DNA of 64,000 nucleotides from an uncultured Roseovarius sp. (lineage in GTDB: Bacteria > Pseudomonadota > Alphaproteobacteria > Rhodobacterales > Rhodobacteraceae), in the NCBI GenBank assembly GCA_947497295.1, contig CANMFU010000003.1:62001-126000 (forward strand). Reading direction: 5' to 3'. Position numbers and translations under genes: made by a program. The notes under the pieces were generated by a model, which saw only the letters and a program-made list of their open reading frames with translations, made no database searches and was not told where the DNA came from. This document shows positions 43,282 through 53,172 of the stretch, piece by piece; the first letter of the stretch is position 1; every line of letters begins with the position of its first letter.

Positions 43282-44157
43282 GTGCCCACCCGACATTTCA
43301 TCACGTTCTGGCATCATCTTCGATATGCCCCATTGCTGTCTGCGCTGACCATTTCCCGGCGCCGCAGCTTTGACGCGCGGGTGCGCGCCTTCGGCAATTT
43401 CATCGGCTTTGCCGCGCGCTGGTTTCCGGTGGCCAGGCGCAGGCTGGACCGCGAGCTGATCCGCGTGGTGCCCGACATGCCGCGCCCCGAGAGGATGAGG
43501 CTGTGCCGCAATATCGGCAGGAACATGGGCAAGACGCTGTTTGAAATCTACAACTGCGCCGAGTTTCAGAAACTACAAAACCGCATCACCACCTCCGGCC
43601 CCGGTCTTGGCGCGCTCGAGGCGGCGCGCAGCCAAGGCAGGGGCGCGATCATCGTGTCCGGGCATTTCGGCCAGTGGGAGGCCATTCGCGCCGTGCTGAA
43701 AGCGCGGGGAATGGAAACCGGCGCCGTGTACCGCCCGCAGGCGAACCGCCATTACCAGCGCCGCCTGCTGGCGGGGATCGAGGCAGGCGGCCTGCCCATC
43801 ATGGCAACCGGCAAGATCGGCACCAAGGCGCTGGTCAGTCACCTGCGCAAGGGCGGATTCATCGCCATCCTTCTGGATGAAAAGGTGGCTGACGGTGTGC
43901 GCATGTCCTTTCTGGGGCATGACGCGCTGACCTCGCTGGCCGCGGCGCGGCTGGCGCTGAAATATAATCTGCCGATGGTGCCCGCCTACGGCACGCGCAT
44001 AGGCGATGGCAGCAATTTCGCCGTCGAGTTTGAGGCGCCCATCCCGCCCAGCGACGCCCTGACGATGACGCAGGCGTTCAACGACAGCCTGTCGGCGCGC
44101 ATCTTGGACAAGCCCGATCAATGGTACTGGATGCTGCGCCGCTGGCACGGGCTTTAG
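43282..44157 (+). CDS. Lysophospholipid/lipid A acyltransferase (LpxL/HtrB family)
   Basis: The 291-residue protein has the acyltransferase signature HFGQWE (His-x4-Glu) within GAIIVSGHFGQWEAIRAVL, followed by AVYRPQANRHYQRRLLAG, GFIAILLDEKVADGVRMSFLG and PMVPAYGTRIGDGSNFAVEF. It should attach a fatty acyl chain to lipid A precursors or lysophospholipids at the inner membrane. The GTG at 43282 gives VPTRHFITFWHHLRYA at the family's usual start. Upstream frame extension overlaps the PhnA gene and is rejected. Confidence 0.85.
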   Translation: MPTRHFITFWHHLRYAPLLSALTISRRRSFDARVRAFGNFIGFAARWFPVARRRLDRELIRVVPDMPRPERMRLCRNIGRNMGKTLFEIYNCAEFQKLQNRITTSGPGLGALEAARSQGRGAIIVSGHFGQWEAIRAVLKARGMETGAVYRPQANRHYQRRLLAGIEAGGLPIMATGKIGTKALVSHLRKGGFIAILLDEKVADGVRMSFLGHDALTSLAAARLALKYNLPMVPAYGTRIGDGSNFAVEFEAPIPPSDALTMTQAFNDSLSARILDKPDQWYWMLRRWHGL

Positions 44158-44208
44158 CCGCGCAGGTCCCTTGGCGGTGGATACCTCACCTCTCGGAGCC
44201 AGCCCGCT

Positions 44209-44679
44209 TTATGACGCATCCTTGAGTACACCCAACTGCGCACCTTCCAACAACATGACCGTGTCGGCGTCCTGCTTCTGAAACCCAAGCCTGTCATAGA
44301 CAGCGCGCGCGCTGGGGTTATCCGCGTAAACCGTCAGCTTCAGAAAGCGCGGCGCGCCCCAGATCGTGTGGGTCAGCGCCGCTGACAGCAGACGCCGCCC
44401 CATGCCGCTGCCGCGAGCGGCCTCGGCCACCCACAGATCGCTGACGTACAGCCCCGGACCGCCGTGGATGGTCGAGAAAACCGGCATCGCCAGCAGCGCG
44501 CCGGTGCCGTCTGCGGCCATCAGGCCCAGCGCAAAGGGATGCGGTCCAAACAGCGCGGCGCCCAACGCCTCTGCATCCGCGCGATGCGCATCACCCAGAT
44601 GAACGGACAGATGGCGCAGCCCGGCGTGGAATGCGGTCATCGTCTCAGCCGTGACGGTTTGAATGATCGGCGCGGTCAT
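44209..44679 (-). CDS. GNAT-family N-acetyltransferase
   Basis: The 156-residue acetyltransferase carries the acetyl-CoA motif VAEAARGSGMGRRLLSAAL and the C-terminal FLKLTVYADNPSARAVYDRLGFQ. It is the last gene of the ABC-aminotransferase-BKACE operon, with its ATG overlapping the BKACE stop by four bases. That coupling suggests it acetylates an amino acid or amine in the same pathway, possibly to detoxify or trap an intermediate. Substrate unproven. Confidence 0.88.
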   Translation of the reverse strand: MTAPIIQTVTAETMTAFHAGLRHLSVHLGDAHRADAEALGAALFGPHPFALGLMAADGTGALLAMPVFSTIHGGPGLYVSDLWVAEAARGSGMGRRLLSAALTHTIWGAPRFLKLTVYADNPSARAVYDRLGFQKQDADTVMLLEGAQLGVLKDAS

Positions 44680-45605
44680 CGGATCGCCACCGCATCGCCG
44701 CCCTTGAGGTGCAGCATCGCGCGCGCTTCATCGGGGGCGGCGATGTCGCGGCCCAGATCCTCGACAATGCGGCGGATCTTGGTCACCTGCTCCGCGTTGG
44801 TTTTGGCCAAAGTGCCACGCGATATCATCAGCGAATCCTCCAACCCGACGCGCACATGTCCGCCAAGGATGGCCGACATGGTAATCAGCGGTATCTGATG
44901 GCGGCCAGCCGCCAACACGGAAAACGTATAGCTGTCGCCAAACAGCCTGTCGGCGATCAGTTTCATATGCATCAGGTTTTCCGGGTCCGGGCCGATCCCG
45001 CCCAGCACGCCGAACACGAACTGGATGAACAGCGGCGCCTGGGTCAGCCCGCGATCCACAAAGTGTTTCAGCATATAGAGGTGGCTGACGTCGTAGCATT
45101 CAAACTCGAACCGCGCGCCGCGCTTCTGGCCCATCTCGTGCAGCACATGCACCATGTCACGCGGCGTGTTCTTGAAGATCAGATCGTCGGAATTCTCAAG
45201 AAACGGTTTTTCCCAGTCATATTTCCAGTCCGTAATCCGCTCTGCCGCCGGATAGAGCGCAAAATTCATCGTACCCATGTTGAGCGAGCACATCTCGGGC
45301 TCGGCCTGCATCGGGGCCGCCAGCCGCTGCTCCAGCGTCATCGTGGCGCTGCCGCCGGTGGTCAGGTTCAGCACCGCGTCACAGTTCTGCTTGATGCGCG
45401 GCAGGAAGGCGTTGAAATGTTCGGGACTGGCCGAGGGCCGCCCATTCTGGGGATCGCGCGCATGCAGATGCAGGATCGCCGCGCCGGCCTCGGCGGCGCC
45501 GATGGCGTGCTCGGTCATCTGATCGCCGGTGATCGGCAGATAGGGCGACATTGACGGTGTATGGATCGATCCGGTGATTGCGCAGGTAATGATGATCTTC
45601 GACAT
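44676..45605 (-). CDS. Beta-keto acid cleavage enzyme (BKACE, DUF849)
   Basis: The 309-residue BKACE has the zinc site in AAILHLHARDPQNGRPS (His-x-His) and the substrate region NLTTGGSATMTLEQR, with GPDPENLMHMKLIAD and GHVRVGLEDSL near the end. These enzymes condense a beta-keto acid with acetyl-CoA, releasing acetoacetate and a shorter acyl-CoA. Specificity varies among subgroups and is not predictable here by eye. It lies five bases behind the aminotransferase, which could supply its keto acid, and is coupled to the GNAT gene. Confidence 0.92.
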   Translation of the reverse strand: MSKIIITCAITGSIHTPSMSPYLPITGDQMTEHAIGAAEAGAAILHLHARDPQNGRPSASPEHFNAFLPRIKQNCDAVLNLTTGGSATMTLEQRLAAPMQAEPEMCSLNMGTMNFALYPAAERITDWKYDWEKPFLENSDDLIFKNTPRDMVHVLHEMGQKRGARFEFECYDVSHLYMLKHFVDRGLTQAPLFIQFVFGVLGGIGPDPENLMHMKLIADRLFGDSYTFSVLAAGRHQIPLITMSAILGGHVRVGLEDSLMISRGTLAKTNAEQVTKIRRIVEDLGRDIAAPDEARAMLHLKGGDAVAIR

Positions 45606-45609
45606 GGAG

Positions 45610-46944
45610 CTACTCCGCTGCCAGCTTGGGCATCTCAGCCATGAATTGCGCCAGCGAACGGTCCAGCATGTCGGTCATCTCATCGAGCTGCGCCTCGGTC
45701 ACGATCATCGGCGGGCAGACGAGGAAATGATCGCCCGATGCGCCGCCCCGCGTGCGACGCGAATAGATGATCAGACCGTTGTCATAGGCGATATCGACCA
45801 GACGGGAATGGGCATTTACTGCCGTCGGCAGCGGCTGTTTCGTGCCGCGATCCGCCATCAGCTCGAACGCGGTCAGCAGGCCCTTGCCGCGCACGTCGCC
45901 AATCAGCGGGTATCGCTGCATCAGCCCGGCCAATCGCTGCGCCAAAGCATCCCCCATCTTCGCCGCATTGCCGACCATGTCCTGCCGCGCGATTTCGTCC
46001 AGAACGGCAGAGCCTGCCGCGCAGGCCAGCGGATTGCCCGCATAGGTAAACCCGTGGATGAAGCCGCCCGCGTCCATCACCGCGTCGACCATATCACCCC
46101 TCGCGATCATCGCCCCCAGCGGCGCATAACCCGCGCCGAACCCCTTGGACAGGCAGATGAGGTCGGGCGCAATATCCCAATGTTCGGCGCCAAAGAACGC
46201 GCCGGTGCGCCCGCCGCCTGTCATCACCTCGTCATGGATCAAGAGCACGCCGTATTGCGTGCAAATCTCGCGGATGCGCTGCATGTAGCCTTCGGGCGGC
46301 ACTAGCGCGCCGGTGGAGGCGCCGCCGACAGGCTCGACGATAAAAGCCATGACCGTTTCGGGGCCTTCATCAAGTATTTTCTGCTCCAGCATGTCCGCAT
46401 AATACCAGCCCGTCGCTTCATTGTTTGGGTCCAGCCCGTCGAGATAGGCGCGCGGCGCGGGGATTTTCGGCATCCGCTGCATCATCGGATCAAAGGGCGC
46501 CGTCATGGTGGACATGCCGGTGATGGACAGCGCCCCCAACGTGCAGCCGTGATAGCTGGGAAAGCGCGAAATGACCTTGTAGCGTTGCGCCTGTCCTTGG
46601 GTCAGCACGTATTGGCGCGCCAGCTTCAGGCAGCTTTCCACCGCTTCCGACCCGCCAGAGACAAAGAACACCTTGTCCAGCCCGTCGGGCGTCAGCGCCG
46701 TAATCTTCTCGGCCAGTTCCTCCGACGCCTCGGTCTGGAAATGCAGGCGGTAGCCGAAGGTGGATTTGTCCATCTGCGCGCGCATCGCGTCGAGTACGGC
46801 AGCGTTGGAATGGCCGATATTGGACACCATCGCGCCGCTCGATCCGTCGATGTATCGCTTGCCCGAGACATCCCACATGTAGATGCCATCTGCCCGGTCC
46901 AGAACAGGGCGGGGCGATTTGGTCTGGTAGAACAAGTTCGACAT
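45610..46944 (-). CDS. Class III aminotransferase (PLP-dependent)
   Basis: The 444-residue class III (omega) aminotransferase has FVSGGSEAVESCLKLARQY at the cofactor phosphate site, Asp in LLIHDEVMTGGGRTG and the PLP-binding Lys in LICLSKGFGAGYAPLGA. It transfers an amino group from an amino acid or amine to an alpha-keto acid. Lying between the ABC importer and BKACE, it may turn an imported beta- or omega-amino acid into the BKACE substrate. The exact donor is unknown. Confidence 0.92.
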   Translation of the reverse strand: MSNLFYQTKSPRPVLDRADGIYMWDVSGKRYIDGSSGAMVSNIGHSNAAVLDAMRAQMDKSTFGYRLHFQTEASEELAEKITALTPDGLDKVFFVSGGSEAVESCLKLARQYVLTQGQAQRYKVISRFPSYHGCTLGALSITGMSTMTAPFDPMMQRMPKIPAPRAYLDGLDPNNEATGWYYADMLEQKILDEGPETVMAFIVEPVGGASTGALVPPEGYMQRIREICTQYGVLLIHDEVMTGGGRTGAFFGAEHWDIAPDLICLSKGFGAGYAPLGAMIARGDMVDAVMDAGGFIHGFTYAGNPLACAAGSAVLDEIARQDMVGNAAKMGDALAQRLAGLMQRYPLIGDVRGKGLLTAFELMADRGTKQPLPTAVNAHSRLVDIAYDNGLIIYSRRTRGGASGDHFLVCPPMIVTEAQLDEMTDMLDRSLAQFMAEMPKLAAE

Positions 46945-46956
46945 TGGGACGCCTAT

Positions 46957-47718
46957 CTAACGGCTGAGATGTTTGCGCAGGAAGTTCTTGGTGCGCTCTT
47001 CCTTCGGGTTCTGGAAAATCACGCTTGGCGGCCCCTCCTCGACCACCACGCCCTGATCCATGAACAGCACGCGGTCGCAGACGCTGGCGGCGAAATCCAT
47101 CTCATGGGTGACGATGATCATGGTCATGTGCTGCTCGGCCAATTTTTTCATCACGAGGTTCACCTCCTCGACCAGCTCGGGGTCCAGCGCCGATGTTGCC
47201 TCGTCGAACAGCATGACCTTGGGCTTCATCGCCAGCGCGCGGGCAATCGCGACGCGCTGCTTCTGCCCGCCCGACAGGCGCGAGGGGAACACGTCGATCT
47301 TGTCCGAGAGGCCCACATTGGCCAGCTGTTCCTCGGCCAGTTTGTTGGCGTCGGCAGTTGACATGCCCTTGAGCATCTTGGGCGCCAGAGTGATGTTGTC
47401 GCGCACGCTCAGATGTGGAAACAGGTTGAAATGCTGGAACACCATGCCGATGTCCTGGCGCACCTGATTGACGTGCTTTTCATACTGGCGATGCGGCAGT
47501 TTCTTGTTGATCTGCACGCCCTCCAGCCAGACCTCGCCCGAGGTGAGAGGATCCAGCTCGTTGATCGCGCGCAGCAGCGTGGATTTGCCCGACCCCGAGG
47601 GGCCGATGATCGCGACGATCTGGCCGCGCTCGACAGTCAGGTTGATGTCCTTGAGAACCTCCAGCGCGCCAAAGCTTTTGGCGGCGTGGCGGATATCGAC
47701 GAAGGGGGTATCGGACAT
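46957..47718 (-). CDS. Polar amino-acid ABC importer, ATPase subunit
   Basis: The 253-residue ATPase has Walker [13 protein letters not shown], signature [15 protein letters not shown], Walker [16 protein letters not shown] and the switch His in [10 protein letters not shown]. This is the GlnQ/HisP-type ATPase of polar amino-acid importers. It works at the inner face with the two permeases encoded next. The [13 protein letters not shown]-type region and [20 protein letters not shown] insert are usual for the group. Confidence 0.95.
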   Translation of the reverse strand: MSDTPFVDIRHAAKSFGALEVLKDINLTVERGQIVAIIGPSGSGKSTLLRAINELDPLTSGEVWLEGVQINKKLPHRQYEKHVNQVRQDIGMVFQHFNLFPHLSVRDNITLAPKMLKGMSTADANKLAEEQLANVGLSDKIDVFPSRLSGGQKQRVAIARALAMKPKVMLFDEATSALDPELVEEVNLVMKKLAEQHMTMIIVTHEMDFAASVCDRVLFMDQGVVVEEGPPSVIFQNPKEERTKNFLRKHLSR

Positions 47719-47729
47719 GGGAGGGCTCC

Positions 47730-48386
47730 TTAGCGCTGGGCCGCGATGCGGCGCTCAAGGCGGCGCAAGACGGCCTCAAGGCACAGGTTGATGACATAAT
47801 AGCAGGCAGCGGCGGCGATATAGAACTCAAACGGGCGATAGGTGCGGCTGATCGCCTGCTGCGAGGCCAGCGTCAGTTCGGCCACCCCGATCACCGACAC
47901 CAGCGCCGAATCCTTGAGCAGCGCGATCATGTTGTTGCCCATGGGGGGCACCACCGCCTGCACCGCCTGCGGGATCACGATCCGGCGCAGCGTCTGGCCG
48001 CTGGACAGGCCCAGCGTGCGCGCGCCCTCATACTGGCCCTTGTCGACCGCAAGGATCGACGCCTGTATCAGTTCGGAATTATAGACCGCGAAATGCAGGC
48101 CCAAACCGATGACGCCGGCCACAAAGGCAGGCAGGTCAATGCCGATCTGGATGAGGCCAAAATAGATCAAAAACAGTTGCAGCAGCAACGGCGTGCCCAT
48201 GAACAGCCACGCAAACAGACGAAACGGCAGGCGGATCGTCCAATGGCCGTATAGCGCGATGACGCCGAACACGATTCCGCCGAAAAAGCTGAGCAGACCC
48301 GCGCCGATGGTAATGGCGACGGTCCAAGCCATGCCCAGCAAAAGGACGTCGAAATATTCGGGGATGACGGTGAAATCAAGACCCAT
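47730..48386 (-). CDS. Polar amino-acid ABC importer, permease subunit
   Basis: A 218-residue HisM/GlnP-type permease with five or so helices and the EAA loop [21 protein letters not shown], which contacts the ATPase. [13 protein letters not shown] early in the sequence is typical. It forms a heterodimer with the permease encoded just upstream. Twelve bases separate it from the ATPase gene. Confidence 0.95.
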   Translation of the reverse strand: MGLDFTVIPEYFDVLLLGMAWTVAITIGAGLLSFFGGIVFGVIALYGHWTIRLPFRLFAWLFMGTPLLLQLFLIYFGLIQIGIDLPAFVAGVIGLGLHFAVYNSELIQASILAVDKGQYEGARTLGLSSGQTLRRIVIPQAVQAVVPPMGNNMIALLKDSALVSVIGVAELTLASQQAISRTYRPFEFYIAAAACYYVINLCLEAVLRRLERRIAAQR

Positions 48387-48416
48387 GGCGGCCTCCTGCC
48401 TGTGTGACGTGCGCGC

Positions 48417-49070
48417 TCATACGATCTGCGCCCGGCGGTCCAGCCACTTGATGCCCTGGCCGGCTGCGTAGATGATGATCATGTAAAGAATGCCGGCGAT
48501 CAGGAACATCTCGAACGGCTTGTAGGTCGACCCGATAAAGCGCTGCGCGGTATAGGTCAGCTCGATCACCGAAATGGGTGCGACCAGTGCCGTGCCCTTG
48601 ATCAGCGCGTTGATGTTGACGCCCAGCGGGCGGATCATCATGCGCGCGGCCTGCGGCAGGATCACCTTGCGCATTGTCTGCCCCTTGCTCATGCCCAGCG
48701 TGCGCGACGCCTCGGTCTGGCCGCGGTCGACTGATACGATGGCGCCGCGGATCGTTTCGGTCATGTAGGCGCCGATATTGACGCCCAGCGCGATGGTGCC
48801 GGCGGCGAACGCATCCAGCTGGATGCCGATCTGGGGGCCGCCGAAATAGAGCAGGAAAATCTGGATCAGCGCGGGCGTGCCGCGAAACACGCTGACATAC
48901 CCCGCCGCGATCCAGCGCAGCGGCGCCAGCCGCGACAGGCGCATCGACGCGCCCAGCGTGCCGCAGGCAAGGCCCAGCAGGCAGGTCAAGACCGATAGCT
49001 GCAGCGTAACGACAGCGGCCTCTATGAAGAAGGGGTAAACGCGCAGGATCAGGTCGATGTCCAAGGGCAA
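48417..49070 (-). CDS. Polar amino-acid ABC importer, permease subunit
   Basis: The second HisQ/GlnP-type permease, about 217 residues, with GTPALIQIFLLYFGGPQIGI and the EAA loop EASRTLGMSKGQTMRKVILP. There is no ATG at the start. TTG codons at 49070 and 49064 are available, and the second is better spaced from GGAGA (7 nt), giving MDIDLILRVYPFF as the likely N terminus. It pairs with the permease at 47730. Confidence 0.93.
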   Translation of the reverse strand: MPLDIDLILRVYPFFIEAAVVTLQLSVLTCLLGLACGTLGASMRLSRLAPLRWIAAGYVSVFRGTPALIQIFLLYFGGPQIGIQLDAFAAGTIALGVNIGAYMTETIRGAIVSVDRGQTEASRTLGMSKGQTMRKVILPQAARMMIRPLGVNINALIKGTALVAPISVIELTYTAQRFIGSTYKPFEMFLIAGILYMIIIYAAGQGIKWLDRRAQIV

Positions 49071-49189
49071 TCTCCGATACTATGAAACCGCACATCGCGG
49101 GCGGCGACACCGCTGTGGCGCGGCTTCAGGGACGAACGCGCCAGACGCGTGGGGGTGGGCCCGCCGGACGCACCGGCAGGCCCATGACA

Positions 49190-49975
49190 TCAGCGGATAT
49201 CTCCGCCGACCCACTCATTCGCGATTTCCATGTAGGTGCCGTCCTCCATCATGTCGTCCAGCGCCTTTTGCATGGCAGCGGCCAGATCCGGGTTGTTCTC
49301 GCGGATGGCGATGCCTGCCGGAAGCGGCTCGGCGGTGGGGTCCGCAATCTCAGCCAGATCATACTGACCGCTTTGCATGGCCAGGATGACGGGGATCCGG
49401 TCGTTCACGATGACGTCGACACGGCCGTTGGTCAGCTCCAGCAGCAGTTCGGGCAGGCCTTTGTAGGTCTTGATGTTGTAGCCCTGCGCGCTGGCCCATT
49501 CCTCGTTCGTTTCGCCCAGCGTGACGCCGACAACCGCATCGTCCAGCTGCTCCATCGTGGTGATGTCCGAGCCTGCATTGGTAAAGATCGCGCGGCGGGT
49601 CTGGTAGTAGGGGCCGACGAAATCAATCACCTTGTCACGCTCTTCGGTGATCGACATGGAGCCGACGACCGCATCGTATTTATTGGCCAGCAGCCCGCCG
49701 ATGATGCCGTCCCACGCGGTGGTGACGATCTCGGTCTCAAGGCCCATACGCTTGGCAATCTCGGCGCCGATGGCGGGGTCGAACCCGACGACCTCATTGT
49801 TTTCGTTGACGAAATTGAAGGGCGGATACTGGCCCGTCATGGCGATTTTCAGAACGCCGCGCTCTTTGATACCTTCCAGCTCGTCCGCGAAGACAGGCTG
49901 CATCATCACGACCCCCAGCAGCGCGGCGCTGCCCATCAGGACCGTGCGGCGCATCGTCTTGGATGTCATTGTCAT
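49190..49975 (-). CDS. Polar amino-acid ABC importer, solute-binding protein
   Basis: The 261-residue family 3 binding protein has a signal peptide (RRTVLMGSAALLGVVMMQPV, cleaved after FADE or nearby). The mature part carries GVLKIAMTGQYPPFNFVNEN, GFDPAIGAEIAKRMG and DAVVGSMSITEERDKVIDFV. It delivers the ligand to the two permeases. The ATG at 49975 follows GGAGAAACAG; an open stretch upstream overlaps the divergent promoter and is dismissed. The ligand is an amino acid by family, identity unknown. Confidence 0.95.
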   Translation of the reverse strand: MTMTSKTMRRTVLMGSAALLGVVMMQPVFADELEGIKERGVLKIAMTGQYPPFNFVNENNEVVGFDPAIGAEIAKRMGLETEIVTTAWDGIIGGLLANKYDAVVGSMSITEERDKVIDFVGPYYQTRRAIFTNAGSDITTMEQLDDAVVGVTLGETNEEWASAQGYNIKTYKGLPELLLELTNGRVDVIVNDRIPVILAMQSGQYDLAEIADPTAEPLPAGIAIRENNPDLAAAMQKALDDMMEDGTYMEIANEWVGGDIR

Positions 49976-50116
49976 ATTCTGTTTCTCCCGTTGAATATTG
50001 TCTGTTCCAGGCTGCGGCACCCGGCAGGTGCGCTCTTTGGGCCTTGCAAAGAGGTTTGCACAGGCACCAATCATCATGCAAATAAATAAAGGCAATGGCC
50101 CGGATTGAGAGGATCA

Positions 50117-51073
50117 ATGATGCGCCCTTATGAACAACGCTTTGTGTGGAATCTGGACTGGAACCTGCTGCGCACCTTCATGGTCATGGTCGAACAGGGC
50201 GGAATCACCCCCGCCGCCACGTTTCTGGGGCTCAAGCAGCCGACCATCAGTTCGGCGCTGAAACGGCTTGAGGCGCAGGTGGGCAAGCGGCTGGTCAACC
50301 GCTCATCCACCCATTTCAGTGTGACGCCGATGGGCGAGGTTCTCTACCGCGAGACCAGCACGATCTTCGGCTCGGTCATGCAACTGCCGATCCTGCTCAG
50401 CGGCGCCGAAGATGCGGTGACCGGCCAGATCACCATCGCGCTGGCCAGCCATATCGCCTGCCCGCATTTCGACGCCGTGCTGGAGCGGTTCAACGCCGCC
50501 AACCCCGACGTGACCTACACCCTCAGCATCAATGAGAGCGAGGAGGTGATCACGCGGGTCGAGCAGAACCGCGTGTCTTTCGGCCTCTGCCTGGTGTCCC
50601 ACAAGCGGCCCAAGCTGAATTACCGCGTGCTCTACCGCGAATATTTCGGGCATTACTGCGGGCCTGGGCATCGCCTGTTCGGCAGGACCGGCTTGAAGCT
50701 GTCCGATCTGGAGGATGAAGTGGCGGTGTCGTTTCAGACCGATAGCGCCGCCGGACCGCTGTTCGAACTGGCGGGCCTGCGTGCCCGCGCCGGGATGCGC
50801 CCGGATTTGAAGGGCGTGTCCTCCAGCCTGTCCGAGGTGCGGCGCATGATCATGTGCAATATCGGCATTGGCGCCCTGCCCGTCCACGTCGCGGCGCGCG
50901 ATGTTACCGCCGGGCGGCTCTGGCAACTGCCGCCCGCCACCAATCTGCCCGCTATCGACATCCACGTCGTCACCAACCCCGCGCGCAGCCAGAACCACGC
51001 CGAGGCTGTGCTGTCGCAGATGTTGATTGATCAAATCACCAGCATCTCCCTGCCCGAACGGTCCTACTCCTGA
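50117..51073 (+). CDS. LysR-family transcriptional regulator
   Basis: A 318-residue LysR protein with helix-turn-helix ATFLGLKQPTISSALKRLEA and effector domain segments HIACPHFDAVLERFN and IGIGALPVHVAARDV. It is divergent from the binding-protein gene, the normal position for a LysR activator of the transport and catabolic operon. ATG codons at 50117 and 50120 both follow AGAGGA; the first is used. The SDR gene 66 nt downstream may share its transcript. Confidence 0.92.
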   Translation: MMRPYEQRFVWNLDWNLLRTFMVMVEQGGITPAATFLGLKQPTISSALKRLEAQVGKRLVNRSSTHFSVTPMGEVLYRETSTIFGSVMQLPILLSGAEDAVTGQITIALASHIACPHFDAVLERFNAANPDVTYTLSINESEEVITRVEQNRVSFGLCLVSHKRPKLNYRVLYREYFGHYCGPGHRLFGRTGLKLSDLEDEVAVSFQTDSAAGPLFELAGLRARAGMRPDLKGVSSSLSEVRRMIMCNIGIGALPVHVAARDVTAGRLWQLPPATNLPAIDIHVVTNPARSQNHAEAVLSQMLIDQITSISLPERSYS

Positions 51074-51139
51074 CACCTGTGCGCCGTTGACACTGCCGCC
51101 GCGCAGGCTACTAGTTATGGCAACCCCCGGAGGGATCTC

Positions 51140-51871
51140 ATGACCAACAGAACACTTCTGCTGACCGGTGCCAGCCGGGGCATCGGGCACGCGACGGTAA
51201 AGTCGTTTCAGGCCGCAGGCTGGCGCGTGCTGACAGTCTCGCGTACCGCATTCGATAACCGCTGCCCATGGCATGCCGGCGCCACTGACCATTTCCAAGG
51301 CGATCTGGCCGACGCAGAGGCGCGCGTCGATCTTGTCTCGCGAGTGCGCGAAACGTTGGGCGGCACCGGCCTTGGCGCGATTGTCAACAACGCCGGCATT
51401 TCGCCGAAGGGCGATCGTGGCACCCGCCTTGGCATTGCTGATACCGCCGATGAAGTCTGGCATCAGGTATTCAACGTCAACCTCTTCGGCCCCGCCGCCC
51501 TGATGCGTGACCTCATGCCCGAACTTCAGCAGGCGCAGGGCACGGTGGTCAATGTCGGCTCTATCGTCGGCAGCCGCGTGCATCCCTTCGCAGGTGCCGC
51601 CTATGCCTGCTCCAAGGCGGCGCTGGCCGCGCTCACCCGCGAGGCGGCGGCGGAATTCGGGCCGCGCGGCATTCGCACGAACATGGTCACCCCCGGCGAG
51701 ATTGAAACCGAAATCCTGTCGCCGGGAACCGAGGAAATCACGCGCACCATCCCCCTACGACGCCTTGGCCAGTCCGAAGAGGTCGCGCGCGTTGTCCTTT
51801 TCCTGTGCTCAGCGCAGGCATCCTACGTCAATGGTGCGTCCATCGACGTCAACGGCGGCCAGCACGTTTAA
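51140..51871 (+). CDS. Short-chain dehydrogenase/reductase
   Basis: A 243-residue SDR with the cofactor motif TGASRGIGHAT, NNAGISP, catalytic Ser in VNVGSIVGS, Tyr and Lys in YACSKAAL and the C-terminal NGASIDVNGGQHV. The basic residue in VSRTAF after beta-2 suggests NADP(H). The ATG follows GGAGG. It probably reduces or oxidises a substrate in the adjacent amino-acid pathway, although that link rests on position only. Confidence 0.9.
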   Translation: MTNRTLLLTGASRGIGHATVKSFQAAGWRVLTVSRTAFDNRCPWHAGATDHFQGDLADAEARVDLVSRVRETLGGTGLGAIVNNAGISPKGDRGTRLGIADTADEVWHQVFNVNLFGPAALMRDLMPELQQAQGTVVNVGSIVGSRVHPFAGAAYACSKAALAALTREAAAEFGPRGIRTNMVTPGEIETEILSPGTEEITRTIPLRRLGQSEEVARVVLFLCSAQASYVNGASIDVNGGQHV

Positions 51872-51916
51872 ACCACCGCTTTGTGCAGGCCGGCAAAGCC
51901 AAAAACGGGCCATAGC

Positions 51917-51936
51917 TTTTCTTGGTAAAAATACCC
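51917..51936. repeat. Intergenic repeat, copy 1
   Basis: The string TTTCTTGGTAAAAATACCC, with a further T before it, lies in the gap between two convergent genes, and recurs with one change at 55083-55102. Such TTTCTTGG-AAAAATAC elements are common between genes in roseobacter-type genomes (recalled knowledge); a role at transcript ends is possible. Confidence 0.55.
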
Positions 51937-52010
51937 AGAACACCCGGTACATACGTGCACACCACACGAATAGCCCGCCACCCATCCCCCGCCGCGGCAA
52001 GAACTGTACG

Positions 52011-53168
52011 CTAAAGCCCAGCCTCCAGCCGGTCCAACACCCGTGCCAACATGGCATCACAAGCATCCAACTGCGCGGCGTCAATATACTCGTCTGGCTT
52101 ATGCCCCTGTGCCATATGCCCCGGCCCGCAAACGGCGGTGGCGATGCCCAGACGGTTGTGAAACAGCCCGCCCTCGGTGCCGAAATCCACCTTGACCGCA
52201 GGATCGTCTCTGCCCGTCACGTCGCGAAGGAACGCGACGATGGCGGAATTCAGCGGCGCCTCAAGGCCGGGATACGTATTCGTCTCGGCAAAATCGATAG
52301 CCACCTGTGGATGGCTGCCACGATAAGGCGCAACAATCTGCGCCGCGTCCCTTTGCAACGCGGCCACGATACCCGCAGGATCATCGGCCGCAATGTTGCG
52401 GATCTCAAAATCCAGCGTGCAGTGATCTGGCACGATGTTCAGCTGAACCCCACCACGCATAATCCCCGCGTGAAGCGTGGTGTAGGGCACCGAATACGCC
52501 GCGTCCTTGCGCCCGTTTGCAGCAATATCGGCCTGCCGCGCGCGCAGGCACCCCATAAGGTCAGCCCCCAGATGCAGCGCATTGACGCCCTCGGGCGCAA
52601 GCGCCGAGTGGCTGGCATGGCCGGTGCAGCTGGCGCGCAGGGCCGTTTTGCCCTTGTGACCGGTGGCAATTGCCATCCCCGTCGGCTCGCCCACGATGCA
52701 CAGGCTCGGCTTGATGCTTCGCGGCTCCAGCGCGTCGATCAGGCTGCGTACACCGACGCAGCCAATTTCCTCGTCATAGGAAAACGCCAGATGCAACGGC
52801 GTTTTCAGATCGCGCCCGGCGGCCAGCCGGGCGGCGTGAATGGCCGCGGCAACAAATCCCTTCATATCAGCCGTGCCTCGCCCGTAATAGCGCGCGCAAT
52901 CCCGCCGCATCTTGAACGGATCGCTCGACCAAGCCTGGCCTTCGACTGGCACCACGTCGGTGTGACCCGACAGCATCACTCCGGGGCGATCCCGCGGGCC
53001 GATGGTGGCAAACAGGTTGGCGCGAGCGCCGTCCTGGGTGCCGACAGTCTCAAATTGGATGCCAACGTCGCTCAAAAGCTGGGCGATGAAGGCGATCAGA
53101 TCCAGATTGGGCGTGCGGCTGATGCTGGGAAAGGCGATCAGCTGGTCCAGGATATCAAGTGTTTTCAT
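52011..53168 (-). CDS. M20-family deacylase, acetylornithine deacetylase-like
   Basis: The 385-residue zinc hydrolase has metal sites SGHTDVVPVEG, GTADMKGF, catalytic Glu-Glu in SYDEEIGCVG and the final His in CGPGHMAQGHKPDEY. This matches ArgE of the M20A group, which removes the acetyl group from N-acetylornithine. Here, beside an aminotransferase operon with a GNAT gene, it may instead deacylate another N-acyl amino acid. It is followed within five bases on the downstream side by no gene, and preceded by DUF1028 with a 4-nt gap. Confidence 0.88.
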   Translation of the reverse strand: MKTLDILDQLIAFPSISRTPNLDLIAFIAQLLSDVGIQFETVGTQDGARANLFATIGPRDRPGVMLSGHTDVVPVEGQAWSSDPFKMRRDCARYYGRGTADMKGFVAAAIHAARLAAGRDLKTPLHLAFSYDEEIGCVGVRSLIDALEPRSIKPSLCIVGEPTGMAIATGHKGKTALRASCTGHASHSALAPEGVNALHLGADLMGCLRARQADIAANGRKDAAYSVPYTTLHAGIMRGGVQLNIVPDHCTLDFEIRNIAADDPAGIVAALQRDAAQIVAPYRGSHPQVAIDFAETNTYPGLEAPLNSAIVAFLRDVTGRDDPAVKVDFGTEGGLFHNRLGIATAVCGPGHMAQGHKPDEYIDAAQLDACDAMLARVLDRLEAGL

Positions 53169-53172
53169 TATC

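Noticed and set aside
46957-49975. Glutamine-specific importer
   Set aside because: The ABC subunits are GlnQ/HisP-like, but ligand cannot be deduced; the catabolic neighbours argue for another amino acid.
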